Positions 19,194-26,763 of a DNA stretch of 64,000 nt are shown one piece after another (the stretch's first letter is position 1; every line of letters begins with the position of its first letter). Under the pieces are notes generated by a model. The model saw nothing but the letters and a program-made list of their open reading frames with translations, ran no database searches and was not told the origin of the DNA. A program made the translations under genes and the position numbers. Source of the DNA: Pseudoxanthomonas dokdonensis (GTDB taxonomy: Bacteria > Pseudomonadota > Gammaproteobacteria > Xanthomonadales > Xanthomonadaceae); assembly GCF_001431405.1 (NCBI RefSeq), contig NZ_LDJL01000005.1, positions 224,488-288,487 on the forward strand, in the 5' to 3' direction.

Positions 19194-20545
19194 CCGCCCA
19201 CCTGCAGCGAACGACCACGACCAATGCCGTAATAGGCCAGCCCGGCTGCCTCGACCTCGTCAGGCGTGTACAGGTTGCGGCCATCGAAAATCACCGCTTC
19301 CTTCAGTCGCGCCTGCAGTTGCGCGAAGTCAGGACTGCGGAACTGCTTCCATTCGGTGACCACCACCAGCGCGTCGGCGCCTTCAAGCGCGGCCGAAGCC
19401 GAATCGCACAACACCAGATCATCGCGCTGGCCGAAGATCCGCTCCGCTTCCTGACGTGCTTCCGGGTCATAGGCCCGCACCCGCGCACCGGCTTCCCACA
19501 ACTGTTCGAGCAGACGACGGCTGGAGGCGGCGCGCATGTCATCGGTATTGGGCTTGAACGCCAGGCCCCACACCGCAAACGTGCGGCCACGCACGCCTTC
19601 ATCCTCTCCGCGATCAAAATGACGCTGGATCAACTCGAACAGATGGCCTTTCTGGTTTTCGTTGACCGCTTCCACCGCCTGTAGCAGCTGCGCGGAATAG
19701 CCGTGCTGCTGCGCGGTTTTTTCCAGCGCCTGCACGTCCTTGGGAAAGCAGGAGCCGCCATAGCCGGCGCCCGGGTAGATGAAGTGCCAGCCAATCCGCG
19801 GATCCGACCCGATGCCATGGCGGACATGTTCGACATCGGCACCGACCCGCTCGGCGATGTTGGCGATTTCATTCATGAAGCTGATCTTGGTCGCCAGCAT
19901 TGCATTGGCCGCGTACTTGGTCAGTTCGGCCGATCGCACATCCATCACCACCAGACGGTCATGGTTGCGATTGAATGGCGCATACAGGCGCTTGAGACGT
20001 TCGATGGCCGTGGCGCTGTCCGAGCCGACCACGATCCGGTCCGGGCGCATGCAATCGTTGATGGCATCGCCTTCCTTCAGGAATTCCGGATTCGAGACCA
20101 CGTCGAAGCGGTAGTCGGCCTGGCGGCTGTCCAGTTCCGCCTGGATCGCTTGCCGCACCTTGTCGGCGGTACCGACCGGCACTGTCGACTTGCCGACCAC
20201 GATGGCATTGCCCTGCATGTGCTGGCCAATGGTCCGCGCCACCGCCAGCACGTATTGCAGATCGGCGCTGCCATCTTCATCCGGCGGGGTACCGACCGCG
20301 ATGAAGATGATCTCGCTGCTGCCGACAGCGCGTTCGGCATCGGTGGTGAAATGCAGTCGCCCGCTGGCGTGGTTGGCCTTCACCATCGGCTCCAACCCGG
20401 GCTCGTAAATCGGGATGATCCCGTTGTTCAGACCTTCGACCTTGCCTGCGTCGATATCGACGCAGGTGACATCGTGGCCGACCTCGGCCAGGCAGGTGCC
20501 GGTGACCAATCCGACATAGCCGGTACCGAAAATCGCAACGCGCAT
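19190..20545 (-). CDS. ugd: UDP-glucose 6-dehydrogenase
   Basis: This 451-residue enzyme oxidises UDP-glucose twice with NAD to UDP-glucuronate, a precursor for exopolysaccharide and lipid A or LPS modification. It shows the N-terminal Rossmann motif [11 protein letters not shown], the central helix region, the catalytic cysteine in [14 protein letters not shown] (near residue 260) and a C-terminal UDP-binding domain with [16 protein letters not shown]. Length is normal for the family. It is the first gene of a leftward pair with slyX and lies 32 bp after the FKBP isomerase gene, so all may be one transcript. Confidence 0.96.
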   Translation of the reverse strand: MRVAIFGTGYVGLVTGTCLAEVGHDVTCVDIDAGKVEGLNNGIIPIYEPGLEPMVKANHASGRLHFTTDAERAVGSSEIIFIAVGTPPDEDGSADLQYVLAVARTIGQHMQGNAIVVGKSTVPVGTADKVRQAIQAELDSRQADYRFDVVSNPEFLKEGDAINDCMRPDRIVVGSDSATAIERLKRLYAPFNRNHDRLVVMDVRSAELTKYAANAMLATKISFMNEIANIAERVGADVEHVRHGIGSDPRIGWHFIYPGAGYGGSCFPKDVQALEKTAQQHGYSAQLLQAVEAVNENQKGHLFELIQRHFDRGEDEGVRGRTFAVWGLAFKPNTDDMRAASSRRLLEQLWEAGARVRAYDPEARQEAERIFGQRDDLVLCDSASAALEGADALVVVTEWKQFRSPDFAQLQARLKEAVIFDGRNLYTPDEVEAAGLAYYGIGRGRSLQVGG

Positions 20546-20577
20546 TCTTTGTTTCCTTCTTTCGAGTTCCTATTCCG

Positions 20578-21513
20578 TTACTGCAGGATGCCCATCAGTT
20601 CGACGTCGAAGGTCAGCGTCGCGTCCGGACCGATGGTGCCGCCTGGTGCGCCGTTGGGGCCATAGGCCAGGTTGCCCGGGATCCAGAAGCGGTATTTGGC
20701 GCCGACCGGCATCAAGGCAACACCTTCAGTCCAGCCCGGAATGACCTGGGTCAGGCCGAACTCGGCCGGTTCGCCACGATCATAGGAACTGTCGAACTTG
20801 GTGCCGTCGAGCAGGGTGCCCACATAGTTCACCCGGACCCGGCTCTGCGGGGTCGGTCGCGCACCATTGCCTTCGCGCAGGACCATGTACTGCAGGCCCG
20901 ACGGCGTGGTGATCACACCCGGCTTGGTCTTGTTCCCGGCCAGGAACTTGGCGCCTTCTTCACGGTTGCGCTGGCCGGCCTGGCTCTGGCGCTGGGTCAT
21001 GAACGCCTGCACCGCCGCCTGGGCTTCCGCGGCGGTCATCAGCGGCGTGCCGGTCTTGCCGACCACCGTGCGCATGGCCTGCATCATCACCGGCAGGTCG
21101 ATCTCGCTCTTCAGCGGCGCCAATGACGGGCCGACCGCGAAACCACCGAGCATGTAGCCGACCTTGGCCTTGTCCACGGCCGGCGGTTTGCTGCCCGGCG
21201 CGGTCCCGGGCACGGTCTGGCCCTGGCTGGCGGCGATGTTGACCCGCAACGCCTGGTCGGTGGCCTGTGCATCAGCCTGCGAAATCAGCGGCTCACCGCC
21301 CTTGAACGAAGTTTCCAGTGCTTTCTGGAACGCCGACAGATCCATGAACTGGGCAACCGGCTCGAACGAATTGCCCACGTCCATGCCGATCGCATAGCTG
21401 ACCTTGTCGCGCTCGCTGACCAGCGCTGTTTTTTCCTGTGCCGACACATTGCCTCCCAACATTGAACCCACGATGGCGATAACCGCGACGACGCCGCGAA
21501 TCGGATGCTTCAT
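20578..21513 (-). CDS. FKBP-type peptidyl-prolyl isomerase with two Mip-like N-terminal domains
   Basis: This 311-residue exported protein has a signal peptide ending near VSA-QEK (residue 25), so it acts in the periplasm or outer membrane as a Mip/FkpA-type foldase. The C-terminal FKBP domain (about 200-311) is complete, with VNYVGTLLDGTKFDSSYDRG and VIPGWTEGVALMPVGAKY. Unusually, the N-terminal Mip dimerisation domain appears twice: about 36-95 (KVSYAIGMDVGNSF...) and about 113-175 (KVGYMLGGFAVGPSL...), each ending in a similar A-rich helix. I chose the ATG at 21513, which has AAGGAG at 8 bp; an in-frame upstream start lacks both that site and a clean signal peptide. Confidence 0.9.
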   Translation of the reverse strand: MKHPIRGVVAVIAIVGSMLGGNVSAQEKTALVSERDKVSYAIGMDVGNSFEPVAQFMDLSAFQKALETSFKGGEPLISQADAQATDQALRVNIAASQGQTVPGTAPGSKPPAVDKAKVGYMLGGFAVGPSLAPLKSEIDLPVMMQAMRTVVGKTGTPLMTAAEAQAAVQAFMTQRQSQAGQRNREEGAKFLAGNKTKPGVITTPSGLQYMVLREGNGARPTPQSRVRVNYVGTLLDGTKFDSSYDRGEPAEFGLTQVIPGWTEGVALMPVGAKYRFWIPGNLAYGPNGAPGGTIGPDATLTFDVELMGILQ

Positions 21514-21603
21514 CCCACAGACTCCTTGATATTCGCGCCGCACCGACGGCGCCAGCCGGTATTGTCGCATGTGGTCGCGGCCACGCGTAGAGCGTCGCGG
21601 CGA

Positions 21604-22158
21604 TCAGCGCCCGGCCTGCAGTTCACGTTCGATCGCGGCCACCAGCGCCGGGTCATCCGGGGTGACCTTGCTGGGGAAATCGGCGACCACCTCACCCTTG
21701 CGGTTGATCAGGTATTTGTGGAAGTTCCAGCCGGGCGCATGGCCGGTTTCGCGGGTGAGTGACTGGTAAAGCGGGGTCGCTTGGTCGCCAATCACATGCA
21801 CCTTTTCGAACATCGGGAACTTGACCCCGTAAGTCAGCGTGCAGAATTCCTGGATCTGCGCCTCGCTGCCAGGTTCCTGCCCCTTGAAGTCGTTGGACGG
21901 GAAACCCAGCACCGAGAAACCACGGCTGGCGTACTTCTGTTGCAGCGCTTCCAGGCCTTCATATTGCGGGGTGAAGCCGCATTTGCTGGCGGTATTGACG
22001 ACCAGCAGGACCTTGCCGGCGTATGTCTTGTTCAGGTTAATCTCGGTTTTGCCGGCCAGCGAGCGGTAGTTCTGGTCCAGCAAATCGCTGGCAACGGCAC
22101 TGTTTGCGAGCCCAGCCAGGGCAACAAAACCCAACATTTTCAAATATTTGCGAATCAT
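21604..22158 (-). CDS. Glutathione peroxidase-family thiol peroxidase, exported
   Basis: This 184-residue protein has the glutathione peroxidase fold: the peroxidatic cysteine in VVNTASKCGFTPQYEGLE, the FPSNDFKGQEPGS strand with Gln, and the Trp-containing GWNFHKYLI. These give the Cys-Gln-Trp catalytic set; Cys replaces selenocysteine as usual in bacteria. Unlike cytoplasmic BtuE it starts with a signal peptide (cleavage near AVAS), so it probably reduces peroxides in the periplasm. I chose the ATG at 22158 because it starts the signal peptide and has GGAG upstream. It diverges from the YtrA cassette, whose operator lies about 90 bp from its start. Confidence 0.9.
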   Translation of the reverse strand: MIRKYLKMLGFVALAGLANSAVASDLLDQNYRSLAGKTEINLNKTYAGKVLLVVNTASKCGFTPQYEGLEALQQKYASRGFSVLGFPSNDFKGQEPGSEAQIQEFCTLTYGVKFPMFEKVHVIGDQATPLYQSLTRETGHAPGWNFHKYLINRKGEVVADFPSKVTPDDPALVAAIERELQAGR

Positions 22159-22226
22159 TTTCGTGACTCCGTGAGCGTTCGGCGCCCAGTATGCCGTTAG
22201 TTGGGTCGCAAAACACCGGCAAGGAC

Positions 22227-22267
22227 TTGATCGGACGTGTTTAGGTGTTATAGTTACATACAACACC
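22227..22267 (+). promoter_or_regulatory. Promoter of the YtrA cassette with GGTG-N16-CACC operator
   Basis: TTGATC (22227-22232) and TATAGT (22249-22254) are spaced 16 bp, a good sigma-70 promoter. The inverted repeat GGTG-N16-CACC (22244-22267), with outer arms GGTGTT and AACACC, covers the -10. From memory, this is exactly the motif described for the YtrA regulator of Xanthomonas citri. The YtrA-type GntR gene lies two cistrons downstream, so autorepression is strongly suggested. Confidence 0.75.
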
Positions 22268-22289
22268 ACTCACCCAGCCGGGGAGTCAC

Positions 22290-22550
22290 ATGAACGAGAA
22301 ACTGCTCAATTCAGGTTTCGCCCTCGCCGGGGCCGTCAGCCTGCTGTTGCTGGGATTGTCAGCCCAGCCAGCGGCAAGGATGGACACCGGCTTTGCCGCG
22401 CCTTCGCTGCTGCCGGCCACGCCGGCGGCATTGGAGGAAGACGTCATCGAGGCCGTCCATCCGCAGGCCGGGCCGTCGCGTCATCGTCGTCGGGCCGCGC
22501 TGTCGATGCCCTATTTCTCTTTCGCCCGTTCCCTGCGCAGCGGGAGCTGA
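22290..22550 (+). CDS. Small hypothetical membrane-anchored or secreted protein
   Basis: This 86-residue protein opens the YtrA cassette. A GGGGAG ribosome-binding site precedes the ATG by 4 bp. Residues 8-27 form one hydrophobic helix that could be a signal peptide or membrane anchor; the rest is proline- and alanine-rich with an arginine cluster (SRHRRR) near residue 65. I recognise no domain. Its position between the operator and the regulator gene, and its 4-bp spacing to that gene, suggest a real product, perhaps a sensor or accessory peptide of the ABC system. A non-translated leader role cannot be excluded. Confidence 0.6.
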   Translation: MNEKLLNSGFALAGAVSLLLLGLSAQPAARMDTGFAAPSLLPATPAALEEDVIEAVHPQAGPSRHRRRAALSMPYFSFARSLRSGS

Positions 22551-22554
22551 AGCC

Positions 22555-22920
22555 ATGACATCCATCCAATGGAGTGACGGTGCTCCGATCTACCGTCAAC
22601 TGAAGGAACGGGTCATCGCGATGATGCTCGATGGCCTGCTCAAGCCCGGCGACGCGCTGCCGTCGGTGCGCCAGGTCGCCGCCGAGTACCAGCTGAATCC
22701 GATTACCGTTTCACGCGCCTATCAGGAACTGGCGGACGAGGCACTGGTGGAAAAGCGCCGCGGGCTGGGCATGTTCGTCACCGAAGAGGCCTCCAAGAAG
22801 CTGATGGCCAGCGAACGCGAACGCTTCCTGACCGAAGAATGGCCGGCCGTGTCCGAACGCATCGAACGGCTGGGCCTGACCATCGAAGAACTGCTCATAT
22901 CAAAGGGGAATGCATCATGA
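22555..22920 (+). CDS. GntR-family regulator, YtrA subfamily
   Basis: This 121-residue protein is a GntR winged helix (about residues 8-75; IYRQLKERVIAMMLDG and LPSVRQVAAEYQLNPITVSR) with a short helical tail, the size and layout of the YtrA subfamily. YtrA regulators repress operons encoding ABC transporters and respond to cell-wall antibiotics or antimicrobial peptides in several bacteria. The GGTG-N16-CACC site before the operon is the expected operator. Start chosen at 22555 from the domain boundary and a GGGAG upstream. Its stop overlaps the ABC ATPase start (ATGA). The inducer here is unknown. Confidence 0.92.
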   Translation: MTSIQWSDGAPIYRQLKERVIAMMLDGLLKPGDALPSVRQVAAEYQLNPITVSRAYQELADEALVEKRRGLGMFVTEEASKKLMASERERFLTEEWPAVSERIERLGLTIEELLISKGNAS

Positions 22921-23789
22921 GTGCTGTCATTGGCAACGTGGTTTCCGCGCACGGCCTGCGCAAGGCGTATCGCAACAGGCTGGCGCTGGACAATACCGAA
23001 TTCGAGATACCGGCCGGGCGCATCATCGGCCTGATCGGGCCCAATGGCGCCGGCAAAACCACGGCACTGAAGGCCATCCTCGGACTGATCCCGTTCGAGG
23101 GCAATCTCAAGGTACTGGGCCTGGACCCGCGCAAACAACGCGACCAGCTGATGAATGATGTCTGCTTCATCGCCGACGTCGCGGTGCTGCCGCGCTGGAT
23201 GCGGGTACGCGAGGCGGTTGATTTCGTCGAGGGCGTGCATCCGCGTTTCGACCGGGCCAAGTGCGAGCGCTTCCTTGCCAACACCCAGCTCAATCCCAAC
23301 CTGCGCGTGCGCGAGATGTCCAAGGGCATGATCGTGCAGTTGCACCTGGCACTGGTGATGGCGATCGACGCCAAACTGCTGGTATTGGACGAACCGACCC
23401 TGGGCCTGGACATCCTCTACCGCAAGCAGTTCTACCAGAACCTGCTGGAAGACTATTTCGACGAACAGAAGACCATTCTGGTCACCACCCACCAGGTCGA
23501 GGAAATCGAGCACATCCTGACCGACGTGATGTTCATCCGTGACGGCAAGGTGGTGCTGACCGCGGCGATGGACGATGTCGCCGAACGTTACACCGAGCTG
23601 CTGGCCAGTGCCGACAACGTCGCCCAGGCCCGCGCGTTGCTGCCCATCGACGAGCGCGCCCTGCCCTTCGGCAAGACCGTGATGTTGTTCGATGGAGTGT
23701 CACGCACGCGGCTGGCGGCCCTAGGAGAAACCCGCACGCCCGGGCTGGCGGATCTGTTTGTCGCCATCATGAAAGGAACCTACGCATGA
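22917..23789 (+). CDS. ABC transporter ATP-binding protein
   Basis: This 290-residue ATPase has Walker A GPNGAGKTTALKA (near residue 40), Walker B LLVLDEPT and the switch histidine in ILVTTHQVEE. The signature motif is MSKGM in place of LSGGQ, as in EcsA- and YtrB-like subgroups. It powers the membrane protein encoded next, with which it overlaps by four bases. The C-terminal 75 residues are a family-specific extension without a known motif. Likely role: export or removal of membrane-active compounds, inferred from the YtrA context and not from substrate motifs. Confidence 0.92.
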   Translation: MSAVIGNVVSAHGLRKAYRNRLALDNTEFEIPAGRIIGLIGPNGAGKTTALKAILGLIPFEGNLKVLGLDPRKQRDQLMNDVCFIADVAVLPRWMRVREAVDFVEGVHPRFDRAKCERFLANTQLNPNLRVREMSKGMIVQLHLALVMAIDAKLLVLDEPTLGLDILYRKQFYQNLLEDYFDEQKTILVTTHQVEEIEHILTDVMFIRDGKVVLTAAMDDVAERYTELLASADNVAQARALLPIDERALPFGKTVMLFDGVSRTRLAALGETRTPGLADLFVAIMKGTYA

Positions 23790-24766
23790 ACGCCGTGACC
23801 GTCCACAAAACACATACGTTCAAGTGGCTGCTCAAGCGCGAGTACTGGGAAAACCGTGGCGGCTTCCTGTGGGCGCCAGTCGTCACCGGTGCCATCGTCG
23901 CGCTGTTGTCGCTGATTGCTTCGACCATCGGTACGGTCAAAGTCCTGCAGATGAAGAACAAGCCCAGTTTCAACATGAACATCGACGGGCCGATCGATGA
24001 ATACACCCGCCAGATTGGCGCGGTCGGCGACGGCATCCTGATTCTCGGCCTCGGCCTGGCGTTCGTGGTGCTGGCGTTCGTGGTGTTCTTCTACTGCCTG
24101 GGTACGCTGCACGATGACAAGCGCGATCGCAGCATCCTGTTCTGGAAATCATTGCCGGTATCCGACACCGCGATGGTGTTGTCGAAGGTGTGCTGGGCCT
24201 TGCTGCTGGCGCCCCTGCTGTCGCTGGTCATCGGCGTGGCGATCGGCTTGACCCTATGGGTGATCGCCGGTGCATCGATGGCCATCAGCGGTGTGCCCAG
24301 CGGATTCTCGATGTTCACCCATTCGCACCCGTTCGCGGTGGTCGGCAATGCATTGAGCAGCCTGCCAATCTATGTCTGCTGGGCGCTGCCGACGGTTGGC
24401 TGGCTGATGTTCTGCTCGGCCTGGGCACGCAGCAAACCGTTCCTGTGGGCGGTACTGGTGCCGATCCTGGCCTGCATCATCATCAGCATGGTCGGCATCC
24501 TCGGCCTCGATCTGCCATACGACAAGTTGTGGTACGTGGTCGCCTACCGTGGCCTGCTGAGCGTGATACCGGGCACCTGGTCGCCGCTGGCCGGCCATAT
24601 CGACAACAACATCCAGATCCACTCGCCGGCTGACTTGATGCAGGTGGTCAACCTGGGCAACAACTGGCAGTTGTTCGGCACCATCGACATGTGGATCGGC
24701 ATGCTGGTGGGCGTAGCCTTCATCGTCGCTGCCATCCATATCCGCCGCTGGCGCGAAACCGAGTGA
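23786..24766 (+). CDS. ABC transporter permease
   Basis: This 326-residue inner-membrane protein has about six hydrophobic segments and the ABC-2-like start FKWLLKREYWENRGGFLWAP (amphipathic elbow helix before TM1). A periplasmic loop follows TM1 (about residues 52-78). It partners the ATPase encoded directly upstream, with overlapping stop and start. It does not carry a substrate-binding domain, so the pair fits exporters or membrane-stress transporters. Specificity is unknown. Confidence 0.85.
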   Translation: MNAVTVHKTHTFKWLLKREYWENRGGFLWAPVVTGAIVALLSLIASTIGTVKVLQMKNKPSFNMNIDGPIDEYTRQIGAVGDGILILGLGLAFVVLAFVVFFYCLGTLHDDKRDRSILFWKSLPVSDTAMVLSKVCWALLLAPLLSLVIGVAIGLTLWVIAGASMAISGVPSGFSMFTHSHPFAVVGNALSSLPIYVCWALPTVGWLMFCSAWARSKPFLWAVLVPILACIIISMVGILGLDLPYDKLWYVVAYRGLLSVIPGTWSPLAGHIDNNIQIHSPADLMQVVNLGNNWQLFGTIDMWIGMLVGVAFIVAAIHIRRWRETE

Positions 24767-24854
24767 TCCCCGCCTGCGGTGGCCGCCGAGCGGGCGCCAC
24801 CGCACCGCTGCGCGGGCCAGCCGCCCGCAGCCCTACCTGCTTCCGGAGAATCTG

Positions 24855-25685
24855 ATGCGTCCCGTTTTCATCGCCACTGTGTTGGCCGCCCCGCTGCTGT
24901 TGCTTGCCCCGTTCGCGCAGGCATACGAGTGCCCGCATGCACAGGACCGCCAGTTGGAGCTGGATCTGGCTGGGGTCAGAACGATCACCTTTGAAGTCAA
25001 TTCCCATGATCTGGTGCTGGATGCGGTCGCCGGCACCGGCGGCAAGCTCGCCGGCCGCGCCTGCGCCGACGATGCCGATGATCTCGCCGGCCTGACCCTA
25101 TCCCAGCGCAAACAGGGTGACGCACTGGTGGTGAGCCTGCAGAACGAGCAGCATAAGGGCTGGTCGTTCTTCAACCAGGGCATGGCCCGCCTGCACATCA
25201 GCGGCCAGGTGCCGGCCGACCGGACCATCCATCTGAAAGTCGATTCCGGCGACGCCAGCCTGGACGGCGCCAGCATCGCCAGCGTCAGCGTCGGTTCCGG
25301 CGACGCCCAGCTCAGCAATACCCGCGGCCTGGTCGCGGCCAAGGTCGGATCCGGCGACATCAAGGTGCGCCAGGCAGGCGCCCTGAAGGTCACGTCGATA
25401 GGTTCAGGCGATCTGGAAAGTGCCAGCGTCGCTGGTCCGGCGACGGTGGACAGCATCGGTTCCGGCGAATTTTCGCTGCGCGGCGGCAAGGGTGACGTGC
25501 ACATCGGTTCGCTGGGTTCGGGCGACATCGACCTTCGCGATGTCACCGGCAATGTCGAGATCCGTTCGATCGGCTCAGGCGATGCCGACATCCGCCAGGT
25601 CACCGGAAACCTGACGGTTGCTTCGGTCGGCAGTGGTTCGGTCGACCACCAGCAGGTCGGCGGCCGGATTGACGTCGCCGAATGA
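24855..25685 (+). CDS. Exported GIN-domain (DUF2807) beta-solenoid protein
   Basis: This 276-residue protein has a cleaved signal peptide (about residues 1-22, ending AQA) and then a right-handed beta-solenoid made of eight coils, each marked by [VI]GSGD or a close variant. The SGD-to-SGD spacing runs 17, 18, 18, 19, 19, 19, 19 residues. This is the head-GIN/DUF2807 family, often called putative autotransporter adhesins although no barrel is present here. It should be periplasmic or cell-surface. It follows the permease gene by 88 bp with a CGGAGA site and is probably in the YtrA regulon. Function is not established. Confidence 0.85.
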   Translation: MRPVFIATVLAAPLLLLAPFAQAYECPHAQDRQLELDLAGVRTITFEVNSHDLVLDAVAGTGGKLAGRACADDADDLAGLTLSQRKQGDALVVSLQNEQHKGWSFFNQGMARLHISGQVPADRTIHLKVDSGDASLDGASIASVSVGSGDAQLSNTRGLVAAKVGSGDIKVRQAGALKVTSIGSGDLESASVAGPATVDSIGSGEFSLRGGKGDVHIGSLGSGDIDLRDVTGNVEIRSIGSGDADIRQVTGNLTVASVGSGSVDHQQVGGRIDVAE

Positions 25686-25752
25686 CGTTTCAATGGCAGA
25701 TCCATCATCACCGGCATCACTGCGGCGATGCCAAACACCGAGGAATCCAGGT

Positions 25753-26529
25753 ATGCGTGTCGCCCTCAGAAAACTGACCATCAGCGGCTGCCTGCTGCTG
25801 GCACTGGCAGCCTGCCAACCGACGAGCACGGTCGAGACCGCGCAGGGTTCTGTCAGCAGCAGCGGCCTGCGTGATCACCTGACCATCAACAGCGGCAATC
25901 TGCCACCGGCGCGTATTGGCCGCGACGGCAGCCTGCGGATTGACGGCCAGCCAATCGCCTTGAGTCCGGTCCAACAGCAACTGGTACGCGACTATTACGC
26001 CCAGCTCGACGGCATCAGCCAGGCGGGCATTGAAGTCGGCAAGCAAGGCGCGGCACTGGCGGGCAAGGCGGCCAGCGAAGCGGTCAAAGGCATACTCAGC
26101 GGCAATTCCGATGCGGTAGGTGAGAAAATCGAAGCCGAAACCAGCAAGATCGAGACGGCAGCGCTGCAGCTCTGCGACCATCTGGCCGGTTTGCGCGCTG
26201 CCCAGGACGCCTTGGGCAGACAAGTGCCGCAGTTCCAGCCCTACGCCCACATCCATGCAACCGACGTCGACGACTGCCGCGACAAGAGTACTCGCACCGG
26301 TTTGACCGACGCCGAGCGTGCACGCAAGCAGACCGAGGTTCGCCAGGAGATCCGTCAAGGCATCCGCCAGGCCCTTCGCGGTGGGGTGCGAACAGCGGCG
26401 GCGACGGTGAAGGCCGCTGCGGATGACGATTCCGGTGCCGGCTCCGGTGCTGCGGCCACCGCCGACGCCGCGGCTGATCGAGCAGCAGTTGCCGAGACGA
26501 AAGCGGACAACACCGCCACGGCCCACTGA
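25753..26529 (+). CDS. DUF2884 (YggN-like) lipoprotein
   Basis: This 258-residue protein begins with a lipoprotein signal ending in LALAAC (Cys near residue 21). The body matches the DUF2884/YggN family, with LTINSGNLPPARIGRDGSL and IDGQPIALSPVQQQLVRDYY, followed by a Gly/Ala-rich helical region. The last 50 residues are Ala/Asp-rich low complexity. It is a periplasm-facing lipoprotein of unknown function. It follows the GIN-domain gene by 67 bp on the same strand, and the six genes from 22290 to here form one directional cassette. Start chosen at 25753 because it creates the lipobox. Confidence 0.82.
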   Translation: MRVALRKLTISGCLLLALAACQPTSTVETAQGSVSSSGLRDHLTINSGNLPPARIGRDGSLRIDGQPIALSPVQQQLVRDYYAQLDGISQAGIEVGKQGAALAGKAASEAVKGILSGNSDAVGEKIEAETSKIETAALQLCDHLAGLRAAQDALGRQVPQFQPYAHIHATDVDDCRDKSTRTGLTDAERARKQTEVRQEIRQGIRQALRGGVRTAAATVKAAADDDSGAGSGAAATADAAADRAAVAETKADNTATAH

Positions 26530-26634
26530 TCCGGATCACCGCAAGCGCGGGCCTGGCGCGCGTCGAGCGGTGCTGGCAGCCATTGTCCGCTGTCGAGCCC
26601 TCGGCTTGGGATCAAGTGACGGAAATACACCGGT

Positions 26635-26658
26635 AAATCGCCTTGAAAGCGGCGATTT
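26635..26658 (+). terminator. Hairpin between the YtrA cassette and the DUF1302 gene
   Basis: An 8-bp perfect stem (AAATCGCC / GGCGATTT) with an 8-nt loop lies 106 bp after the DUF2884 stop. It could end the cassette transcript or fold in the leader of the next gene. No U-run follows. The rest of 26530-26763 shows nothing else. Confidence 0.4.
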
Positions 26659-26763
26659 GCGGCGCATTCCGGCTTGGAAAGGACCGCGCTGATCCTGGCA
26701 GCGCCGGTCATCGACATGGCAGCGGCCATCCTCCATCGTGAAGGACGACTCGGGAGGTCCTTC

